A stretch of DNA of 7,757 bases from Deltaproteobacteria bacterium (GTDB taxonomy: Bacteria > Desulfobacterota > Desulfobacteria > Desulfobacterales > Desulfobacteraceae). Positions 1 through 5,012 of the stretch are shown here, in pieces. The stretch is from positions 1 to 7,757 of the forward strand of contig JAFCZY010000070.1 of assembly GCA_019314105.1 (NCBI GenBank), in the 5' to 3' direction. The translations under genes were made by a program, and so were the position numbers. Every line of letters begins with the position of its first letter. Position 1 is the stretch's first letter. A model generated the notes under the pieces. That model was not told the DNA's origin and searched no databases. It saw nothing but the letters and a program-made list of their open reading frames with translations.

Positions 1-43
1 TTTTGAAGTAGAAGAAGCATTAAAAATGATTGGAATGGGATAG
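1..43 (+). CDS. 3' end of an unidentified gene (partial)
   Basis: Reading from base 2, thirteen sense codons give the C-terminus FEVEEALKMIGMG, followed by a TAG stop at 41-43. The codons (GAA, GTA, TTA, AAA) match the usage of the complete genes here. A hairpin begins 17 nt after the stop, as expected at the end of a transcript. The fragment is far too short to assign a family, and no function is proposed. It could be a chance open stretch, but its position just ahead of a terminator-like hairpin and its convergence with the next gene favour a real gene end. Confidence 0.45.
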   Translation, partial: FEVEEALKMIGMG

Positions 44-60
44 CCAGTAAACCGCATCAT

Positions 61-84
61 GCAGGGCCACCGAGTTGGCCCTGC
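61..84. terminator. Hairpin between convergent genes, probable bidirectional terminator
   Basis: A perfect 9-bp stem is formed by GCAGGGCCA (61-69) and TGGCCCTGC (76-84) around a 6-nt loop, CCGAGT. It is GC-rich in otherwise AT-rich DNA. It lies 17 nt after the stop of the plus-strand gene and directly abuts the TAA stop (86-88) of the convergent macrodomain gene, so it would serve both transcripts. Neither side has a real U-tract (only CTTATA on the plus side), so it is not a textbook intrinsic terminator. It may instead act as a 3'-end stabiliser or a Rho-assisted stop. Confidence 0.6.
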
Positions 85-85
85 C

Positions 86-598
86 TTATAACGATTCAAG
101 TACGTCTTTCCAAATATTTACCATATCATCGCTGAACAGATAAAAGTATTTTATTAATGCTTCATATTCAGATCTTTTGCATATTGAAATAGAAATTTGT
201 GCAGCTTTCTGTGGGGGATATCTAAAAACTCCGCATGAAATTGCAGGGAATGCAATAGATTCACATCCATGGGACAGGGCCAGATCAAGACTATTCTTAT
301 ATGCAGATGAAAGAAGGTCTTCAGGGTTTTTATCAATAGTGTATCGCGGGCCTACCGTGTGAATAACATATTTTGCTTTTAAATTTCCTGCTTTAGTAAT
401 CCTCGCCTCTCCGGTTGGGCATCGAATCCCATTTTCCAGTTTAACTTTTTTACATGCTTCTAATAATTTCGGGCCAGCTGCCCTGTGAATAGCTCCATCA
501 ACTCCACCACCTCCAAGCATTCTGGAATTTGCTGCATTAACAATTGCATCCACAGATGCTTTGGTAATATTCCCATGGATAATCTTTATAGTAGCCAT
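86..598 (-). CDS. Macrodomain protein, MacroD/YmdB-like ADP-ribose (O-acetyl-ADP-ribose) hydrolase
   Basis: This is a single-domain 170-aa macrodomain, close to the length of E. coli YmdB (about 177 aa). Family members bind ADP-ribose, and MacroD-type enzymes hydrolyse O-acetyl-ADP-ribose and mono-ADP-ribosyl esters in the cytoplasm. Visible motifs are the substrate loop [19 protein letters not shown] (residues 21-39, with N24 and D34 matching YmdB N25 and D35), PTGEA (61-65), VIHTVGPRY (78-86), and the diphosphate loop [13 protein letters not shown] (116-128). F125 sits where YmdB has Tyr126, and human MacroD1 also has Phe there. Two departures stand out: the adenine-site GDIT is GNIT (Asn10), and the loop Gly is Arg126. 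The start is set by a strong GGGGAGG about 6 nt upstream of ATG. The gene stands alone, divergent from the LUD gene. Family assignment is firm; the exact substrate is not. Confidence 0.93.
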   Translation of the reverse strand: MATIKIIHGNITKASVDAIVNAANSRMLGGGGVDGAIHRAAGPKLLEACKKVKLENGIRCPTGEARITKAGNLKAKYVIHTVGPRYTIDKNPEDLLSSAYKNSLDLALSHGCESIAFPAISCGVFRYPPQKAAQISISICKRSEYEALIKYFYLFSDDMVNIWKDVLESL

Positions 599-611
599 CT
601 TTTCCTCCCCT

Positions 612-621
612 ACTGATCAGT
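612..621. promoter_or_regulatory. Perfect 10-bp palindrome in the macrodomain gene leader
   Basis: ACTGATCAGT is a perfect palindrome directly upstream of the ribosome binding site (GGGGAGG, about 604-610 on the minus strand) of the macrodomain gene. It could be an operator half-site pair or a small RNA hairpin near the start codon. At 10 bp with no second copy nearby, chance is a real possibility. Confidence 0.2.
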
Positions 622-683
622 CTTTTATCTCATAAAATATTTCATTCGAACCAATTTCTTATTAATAAATTTAAAAACACTTT

Positions 684-713
684 ATTTTCAGTAATATTTT
701 TTAGTATTGTCAA
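684..713 (-). promoter_or_regulatory. Candidate sigma-70-type promoter for the macrodomain gene
   Basis: On the minus strand a perfect -35 hexamer TTGACA (708-713) is followed after 18 nt by GAAAAT (684-689, 4 of 6 matches to TATAAT). This would give a leader of about 80 nt before the ATG at 598. The surrounding DNA is very AT-rich, which makes chance matches common. No convincing plus-strand promoter for the divergent LUD gene was found in the same spacer (599-764). Confidence 0.3.
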
Positions 714-764
714 AATAAAATATTAGAACAGATCACATTAAATCTAAAGATAAAGGAAAGATCA

Positions 765-1418
765 ATGAAAAATCCGATTGATAATTACTGGAAGCTTAAA
801 CTTGAAAATGTAAAAGAAGCCCTTGAAGCAAATAATTTTGAAGTATTTATTGCTGATAATATAGAGGAAGTTTCAAAGATCGTTTTAGAAAATATCATAC
901 CGGCAATAGATATCAAAAGCATCTCCTGGGGAGGTTCCATGACTTTTGTGGGAACAGGTCTTTATGATAATCTAAAAGATCAAAAGGATTTCAAGGTTCT
1001 TGATATATATGACAAATCTTTATCCGATGATGAAAAAACACAATTGAGACGAGAAGCACTTTTAACAGACCTTTTCATTACCGGAACCAATGCTGTAACT
1101 GAAAATGGATATCTGGTTAATCTTGATATGGTCGGCAACCGGGTTGGTGCCCTTACTTTCGGACCTAAAAATGTACTGATTCTTATCGGCAGGAATAAAA
1201 TTGTTCTTGATATTGGGTCTGCCATGGACCGGATTAAAGATTTTGTTGCCCCTGCCAATGTCATGCGTCTTGATATGAAAACACCCTGTATTAAAACCGG
1301 AGTTTGTTCTGAATGTAAAAGCAGTGACAGAATCTGTAATACATGGACAATCACACAAAAATCTTTCCCAAAAAAGAGAACTAAAATTGTATTAATAAAT
1401 GAAGATCTGGGATTGTAA
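765..1418 (+). CDS. LUD-domain protein (LutC/YkgG-like, DUF162)
   Basis: This 217-aa soluble protein is one LUD domain (Pfam PF02589), the fold of LutC, a subunit of the LutABC L-lactate-oxidising complex. Recognisable blocks are the N-terminal helix region, SWGGSMTFVGTGLYD (54-68), the central TDLFITGTNAVTENG block (101-115) followed by LVNLDMVGNRVGAL (117-130), and a C-terminal motif TPCIKTGVCSECKSSDRIC (173-191). That motif has four cysteines (C175, C181, C184, C191) and could hold a metal or Fe-S centre; this is inference. The stand-alone subfamily with this cysteine tail is widespread in anaerobes, but its substrate is not established. No lutA or lutB partner is in the window, so a lactate role should not be assumed. 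The ATG is preceded by AAAGGA (752-757) at 7-nt spacing. The gene is monocistronic as far as visible and convergent with smpB. Confidence 0.9.
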   Translation: MKNPIDNYWKLKLENVKEALEANNFEVFIADNIEEVSKIVLENIIPAIDIKSISWGGSMTFVGTGLYDNLKDQKDFKVLDIYDKSLSDDEKTQLRREALLTDLFITGTNAVTENGYLVNLDMVGNRVGALTFGPKNVLILIGRNKIVLDIGSAMDRIKDFVAPANVMRLDMKTPCIKTGVCSECKSSDRICNTWTITQKSFPKKRTKIVLINEDLGL

Positions 1419-1484
1419 AAAACCCAGCAATAAAATGGCTTCGGCAACAGATAACAAAACGCCGACGTGAAAATATCATAAAAG

Positions 1485-1949
1485 CTAATAGGATTGTTTT
1501 TTTCGTTCTCGATCAAGGTCCCGTTTCATGTCTTTTTTTTTGATACTTTCCCTTTTGTCATATAATTTTTTACCCCTGCCAAGACCAATCAGAACTTTAA
1601 TCTTATCATTTTTAAAATATATCTTCAGTGGTACAAGCGTGCACCCTCTTTCTTTGATTTTACTCCACAGTTTTTTAATCTCATATCTATGAAGCAACAA
1701 TTTTCTTGTTCTCAGGGCTTCATGATTGCTGTTGTAGGCATATTTATAGGGTGAAATATGCAATTGCCGTAAAAAAAGTTCGCCATTTTTTATATCGGCA
1801 TATGCATCCTGAAAGCTGACCCTTCCTTCCCGGATGGATTTAACTTCGCTTCCGACCAGAACAATTCCTGCTTCATATTCTGATTCAATAGCGTAATTAT
1901 GCCGTGCTTTTTTGTTGGTGGCAATGAGTTTAATATAGTCTGAGGTCAT
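1485..1949 (-). CDS. smpB: SsrA-binding protein SmpB
   Basis: SmpB binds tmRNA and brings it to ribosomes stalled on broken mRNA, where trans-translation tags the incomplete peptide. The 154-aa length is typical. The N-terminal core NKKARHNYAIESEYEAGIVL (12-31), then GSEVKSIREGR (33-43) and the following ELFLRQLHISPY (57-68), are classic oligonucleotide-binding-fold signatures of the family. The lysine/arginine-rich tail from GKKLYDKR (126-133) to the C-terminus matches the segment that folds in the ribosomal decoding centre and mRNA channel. Its ATG lies only 3 nt after the ptsI stop, so it is the last gene of the ptsH-ptsI-smpB operon and is probably translated by coupling; the upstream GGGTGA is a weak ribosome site. 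Codons 137-139 are an uninterrupted A9 run. No ssrA (tmRNA) gene is visible here. No clear terminator follows. Confidence 0.97.
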   Translation of the reverse strand: MTSDYIKLIATNKKARHNYAIESEYEAGIVLVGSEVKSIREGRVSFQDAYADIKNGELFLRQLHISPYKYAYNSNHEALRTRKLLLHRYEIKKLWSKIKERGCTLVPLKIYFKNDKIKVLIGLGRGKKLYDKRESIKKKDMKRDLDRERKKQSY

Positions 1950-1952
1950 TGA

Positions 1953-3722
1953 TTATTCACCCGATTTATCAAACGGAAATAAATCTTTATATTCTTCTGA
2001 AATAAAATCAGAAATTTCCTGAACACAGCTTAACGTCATAATTTTTTTAACCGTCTTTTTTGCTTTTTTAGTATCAAGAAGACGAATCAATCGTTTAACT
2101 TCCGGAATGGACGCTGAATTCATGGAAAAATTAGTTAATCCCATACCAACCAGAACAGGTATGTTCATTGGATCTCCTGCCATTTCTCCACACATGACAA
2201 GATCAATCCCTTTTTCTTTTGCTGCATCATAGGTCATTTTTATCATTTTTAGTACCGCCGGATTGAGTGCCTGGTAGAGATGAGCGACCTGTCTATTTTG
2301 CCGGTCAATCGCCATGGAATATTGAATCAGGTCATTGGTTCCAATACTGAAAAAATCCACATGCTCCGCAAGATATTCCGCTACCATTACAGCGGATGGA
2401 ACTTCAATCATGACTCCCAGGGGAATATCCTTATTAAAAATTTTATCTTCATGTTCAAGTTCAAGAATCGCCTTATTCATTACCTGTTTGACCTGAAGTA
2501 TCTCTTCAACACAGGAAATCATGGGAATTAACAATTTTATATTGCCAAATGCCGCTGCCCTGAAAATAGCTTTTAACTGTGTGATAAAAATAGCTTCATT
2601 TTCAAGGCAGAACCTTACTGCCCGCAAACCCAGAGACGGATTGATTTCTTCAACAGTCGCCAGATAAGGATTCACCTTGTCTCCATTAATATCAAGTGTT
2701 CTGATGGTGACACTCTGTGGCGTCATCAGTTCAACAAGTTCTTTATATTTACATAAAAGTTCATCCTCGGTTGGAAATCGTTTTAAATCAAGATATAAAA
2801 ATTCTGTCCTGAAAAGCCCGATATCCGTTGCCCCGTAATCTTTGGCAGCGACAACTTCTTCGACAAGTTCAATGTTGGCCATGAGATTTAAGAGAACGCC
2901 ATTTTTTGTAATCGCCGGCAGATGACTTTCTCTTTCCAAGCCAGCTCTGTATTCCTCGAATTGTGCCATACGCTCTTCATAATTGAATAACGTATCCTCC
3001 TCAGGATTGATGATCAGTGTTCCTGTAGAACCGTCAACAATTAAGATGTCATCATTTTTAACACTGATCGTTGCCAGGCCTAACCCGAAAACAGAAGGAA
3101 TCCTTAACGATTTTGCGACAATACTTGTATGAGAATCTTTTCCGCCACGGTCGGTGACAAACCCTTTGATTCGTTCAAGCTGTATCTGACTGGCATCAGC
3201 CGGTGATAAATCATGAGCGACGATGATGACGCGTTTATTTATATCTGAAATTTTTATATCCTGGGCACCCACAAGATATGACATGATTTTGTCTGTCACC
3301 TGAACAATGTCATTCACCCTGCCCTGCAGATATACATCATCAATCTGCTCAAACATGGTTTTAACTTCTCTTGATACTTTTCTTAATGCCCACTCCGCAT
3401 TGATTTTTTCCTCGGAAATAGTATCAATTGTCTTGCCATACAGCATTTTATCCTTAAAGAGCACCATATGTGTCTCAAGAATATTTAAATTCTCACCCAA
3501 ATCTTTATCAAGGGAATCAATGACTTTGGCATGGTCATTTTTTGCCTTTAAAACCGCTTGTTTGAATCGGTCAATTTCTTTTGCTACCAGAGTATCGCTG
3601 ACTGGATATCGTTTAATGAGATTGACGCCTTCTCTATCAACAATATACGCTTTACCAATACAGATACCGGGTGAACCACTGATCCCTTTGATCGTTATCT
3701 GCCCTGATTTTGAAATATTCAT
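1953..3722 (-). CDS. ptsI: Phosphoenolpyruvate-protein phosphotransferase (PTS enzyme I)
   Basis: Enzyme I takes phosphate from PEP onto a histidine and passes it to HPr, the first step of the cytoplasmic PTS relay. At 589 aa it is slightly longer than E. coli EI (575). Domains in order are the N-terminal region with the HPr-binding helical part (about 15-150), the phospho-His domain (about 155-240), and the PEP-binding TIM barrel (about 265-550). The phosphorylated His is H198 in GGKDSH. All PEP-site residues align at a constant +9 offset to E. coli: R305 (FRTEF), R341 (RTLD), E440 (IEVPSA), N463-D464 (GTNDLIQ), R474 and C511 (CGEMAGD). So the enzyme looks intact. Unusual are Asp196 where the motif normally has Thr (GGRTSH), and ING for IGG at 345-347. 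GGAG about 10 nt before the ATG lies inside the end of ptsH, 2 nt separate the genes, and smpB follows after 3 nt. Confidence 0.97.
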   Translation of the reverse strand: MNISKSGQITIKGISGSPGICIGKAYIVDREGVNLIKRYPVSDTLVAKEIDRFKQAVLKAKNDHAKVIDSLDKDLGENLNILETHMVLFKDKMLYGKTIDTISEEKINAEWALRKVSREVKTMFEQIDDVYLQGRVNDIVQVTDKIMSYLVGAQDIKISDINKRVIIVAHDLSPADASQIQLERIKGFVTDRGGKDSHTSIVAKSLRIPSVFGLGLATISVKNDDILIVDGSTGTLIINPEEDTLFNYEERMAQFEEYRAGLERESHLPAITKNGVLLNLMANIELVEEVVAAKDYGATDIGLFRTEFLYLDLKRFPTEDELLCKYKELVELMTPQSVTIRTLDINGDKVNPYLATVEEINPSLGLRAVRFCLENEAIFITQLKAIFRAAAFGNIKLLIPMISCVEEILQVKQVMNKAILELEHEDKIFNKDIPLGVMIEVPSAVMVAEYLAEHVDFFSIGTNDLIQYSMAIDRQNRQVAHLYQALNPAVLKMIKMTYDAAKEKGIDLVMCGEMAGDPMNIPVLVGMGLTNFSMNSASIPEVKRLIRLLDTKKAKKTVKKIMTLSCVQEISDFISEEYKDLFPFDKSGE

Positions 3723-3724
3723 CT

Positions 3725-4006
3725 TTATGTTTCTCCAAACCCGGTTTCAAAAAAATTAACGATCTGATCAAGAATCACACGATCTTCCTGTTTTTTAATT
3801 TCAACCACAATCTTAGTTCCTTTTACAGCACACAGCGTTAGTATATCGATGATACTTGTTGCATCAACTTTAGTTAAATTTGCACAAAGCCATACGTCAG
3901 ATTCAGCTAATTCAGCTATTTGTGCGATTTTGGATGCCGGCCTTGCGTGCATTCCAAGTTCGTTTTTAACCGATGTTCTGCGAGCAATTATCCCACTGTT
4001 CTTCAC
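3725..4006 (-). CDS. ptsH: Phosphocarrier protein HPr
   Basis: HPr is the small cytoplasmic carrier that accepts phosphate from EI. The 93-aa protein has the active-site motif NELGMHARPASK (15-26), with H20 equivalent to His15 of E. coli HPr, followed by Arg22. The regulatory-serine region DATSIIDIL (48-56) places S51 exactly 31 residues after H20, the same separation as His15-Ser46 in classical HPr. The residue targeted by HPr kinase in other bacteria is therefore present, although no hprK is in the window. The start is GTG with GGAAAG about 8 nt upstream. An in-frame TAA lies further upstream with no ATG between, and the nearby ATG (16 nt before the GTG) is out of frame. It is the first gene of the ptsH-ptsI-smpB operon. 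No EIIA or permease gene is adjacent. Confidence 0.96.
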   Translation of the reverse strand: MKNSGIIARRTSVKNELGMHARPASKIAQIAELAESDVWLCANLTKVDATSIIDILTLCAVKGTKIVVEIKKQEDRVILDQIVNFFETGFGET

Positions 4007-4038
4007 GCTTAAATCTTTCCATAAAATTTTTTCTTTTC

Positions 4039-4065
4039 TTTATATCTTTCCCTAAAAAATGTCAA
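4039..4065 (-). promoter_or_regulatory. Candidate promoter of the ptsH-ptsI-smpB operon
   Basis: On the minus strand a perfect TTGACA (4060-4065) is followed after 15 nt by TATAAA (4039-4044). Transcription would begin roughly 25 nt before the GTG start of ptsH. The hexamers are good but the spacer is shorter than the preferred 17 nt. It is the best promoter-like site in the spacer between ptsH and the LOG gene. Confidence 0.42.
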
Positions 4066-4125
4066 TGTAAGGGACGGCTTATAATTGACTGTTATATTTT
4101 TGTATGATAGGCCTTTGATTTACCG

Positions 4126-4156
4126 GGTAAAATAACACATATGGGTTTATTTTACC
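4126..4156. repeat. 31-bp perfect dyad (10-bp arms) upstream of the LOG gene, candidate operator
   Basis: GGTAAAATAA (4126-4135) and TTATTTTACC (4147-4156) are perfect inverted repeats separated by 11 nt. The arms are 21 bp apart start to start, two helical turns, which suits a dimeric DNA-binding protein. The spacer contains the palindrome CATATG (4138-4143), and the left arm is preceded by TACC so that TACCGGGTA (4121-4129) is also symmetric. It lies 55 nt upstream of the LOG-gene ATG and 120 nt from the divergent ptsH start. The low GC of the arms and lack of a T-tract make a terminator unlikely. Confidence 0.4.
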
Positions 4157-4193
4157 ATACTGTATCCCTTCACACGGGTATAAAGATAAGAAA

Positions 4194-4207
4194 ATTATTG
4201 GAATAAT
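4194..4207 (+). promoter_or_regulatory. Small dyad covering the ribosome site of the LOG gene
   Basis: ATTATT (4194-4199) and AATAAT (4202-4207) flank GG, the centre of the only Shine-Dalgarno-like element (TTGGA) before the ATG at 4212. The site is weak (three bases of match, 9-nt spacing). Initiation is probably modest. The 2-nt loop is too tight for a stable RNA hairpin, so a DNA-binding half-site or chance is more likely. Confidence 0.2.
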
Positions 4208-4211
4208 CAAC

Positions 4212-4880
4212 ATGGAAAAACATATCAGCAATGGAAAATATCCCATTAATGATTTTAAACCGGGAGAGTCATGGCGGTTGTTTAAAATCATGGGAGAGTT
4301 TGTCGAAGGAATTGATGCGTTACACAATCTTGGTCCTGCGGTCTCCATTTTTGGATCGGCGAGAACCGGTTGTGACCACCCGTATTATAAAAAAGCAGAG
4401 GCCCTTGCGGCAGTGTTTGCCCAAAATGGATATTCTGTTATTACCGGCGGCGGCGGCGGAATGATGGAGGCGGCCAATAAAGGAGCAGCAAAAACAGGGG
4501 TTACTTCTATCGGATTAAACATTAAACTGCCATTTGAACAAAAACCAAATCCTTATGCTACCCTGCAATTAGAATTTAAATATTTTTTTGTTCGAAAGGT
4601 GATGTTTTTAAAATATGCCCAGGCCTTCATTATTATGCCGGGAGGTTTTGGAACTCTTGATGAACTGTTTGAAACCATCACATTGATTCAGACGCAACGT
4701 ATCCGGAAGGTGCCGGTTATTCTTGTCGGTAAAGAGTATTGGGAAGGCATGATCCATTGGGTGAAAGATCAATTCTTAAAAGAAAAAATGATCTCGGAAA
4801 AAGACCTTAGTCTTTTTCATCTTTTAGATGATCCGGAAGAAATTGTCCGGGTGGTAGCGGAGTTTAATAAAAATAAATAA
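4212..4880 (+). CDS. LOG-family nucleotide 5'-monophosphate phosphoribohydrolase (TIGR00730-like)
   Basis: This 222-aa Rossmann-fold protein belongs to the LOG ("lysine decarboxylase-like") family. Characterised members cleave the N-glycosidic bond of cytokinin or purine nucleoside monophosphates to a free base and ribose 5-phosphate. Motifs in order are GESWRLFKIMGEFVEGIDAL (18-37), VSIFGSAR (44-51), the glycine-rich GGGGGMMEAANKGA (79-92), R128 in FFVRKVMF, and the signature PGGFGTLDE (143-151) with catalytic Glu151. In the family Arg128 and Glu151 are the catalytic pair, so the enzyme appears active. Old database labels of lysine decarboxylase are wrong for this family. Whether the natural role is nucleotide salvage, AMP turnover or cytokinin-like base release cannot be told from sequence. 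It is a single gene, divergent from ptsH and upstream of parE in the same direction, 132 nt away. The start matches the family N-terminus despite its weak ribosome site. Confidence 0.92.
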   Translation: MEKHISNGKYPINDFKPGESWRLFKIMGEFVEGIDALHNLGPAVSIFGSARTGCDHPYYKKAEALAAVFAQNGYSVITGGGGGMMEAANKGAAKTGVTSIGLNIKLPFEQKPNPYATLQLEFKYFFVRKVMFLKYAQAFIIMPGGFGTLDELFETITLIQTQRIRKVPVILVGKEYWEGMIHWVKDQFLKEKMISEKDLSLFHLLDDPEEIVRVVAEFNKNK

Positions 4881-4899
4881 ACCAAAATTTGTGTTTAAA

Positions 4900-4925
4900 G
4901 AAGTCATGATAATTATAATTTCTTC
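4900..4925. repeat. Imperfect 26-bp dyad between the LOG gene and parE
   Basis: The segment from GAAG (4900-4903) to CTTC (4922-4925) is symmetric about 4912/4913, with 10 of 13 positions complementary, including the central ATAATTAT (4909-4916). It starts 19 nt after the LOG stop and is followed by ATTTTTAC. It may be a weak AT-rich terminator for the LOG gene or an operator ahead of parE. AT-rich DNA gives such symmetry fairly often. Confidence 0.28.
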
Positions 4926-4928
4926 ATT

Positions 4929-4957
4929 TTTACATTTATAAACAAACATGATATAGG
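4929..4957 (+). promoter_or_regulatory. Candidate parE-parC promoter
   Basis: TTTACA (4929-4934) is followed after 17 nt by TATAGG (4952-4957), giving a leader of roughly 50 nt to the parE ATG. A second pair, TTTACA (4973-4978) and TATACT (4992-4997), has better hexamers but only a 13-nt spacer. The region is AT-rich enough that neither is secure. Confidence 0.28.
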
Positions 4958-5012
4958 GGTATGTTTAAAATTTTTACAGCCAATTAACATTTATACTACA
5001 CTATCATAATTT

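Noticed and set aside
1441..1465. Possible terminator hairpin TCGGC...GCCGA between the LUD gene and smpB
   Set aside because: The stem is only 5 bp with a 15-nt loop and no adjacent U-tract. The T6 on the minus strand (1417-1422) is too far from it. The gap 1419-1484 is left without a terminator call.
980..1516. 178-codon minus-strand open frame opposite the LUD gene and the end of smpB
   Set aside because: It lies antisense to well-supported coding sequence, has no recognisable domain, and its composition is the mirror of the LUD codons. It is a shadow frame.
3307..3759. 150-codon plus-strand open frame opposite the start of ptsI
   Set aside because: It is fully antisense to conserved EI and has no homology-like motif; a shadow frame.
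4085..4108. TTGACT...TATGAT as a promoter for the LOG gene
   Set aside because: The hexamers are good but only 12 nt apart, too close for a sigma-70 promoter.
4079..4348. 89-codon minus-strand open frame spanning the ptsH/LOG spacer
   Set aside because: About half is antisense to the conserved LOG N-terminus, the rest is AT-rich promoter DNA containing the dyad, and the protein has no recognisable features.
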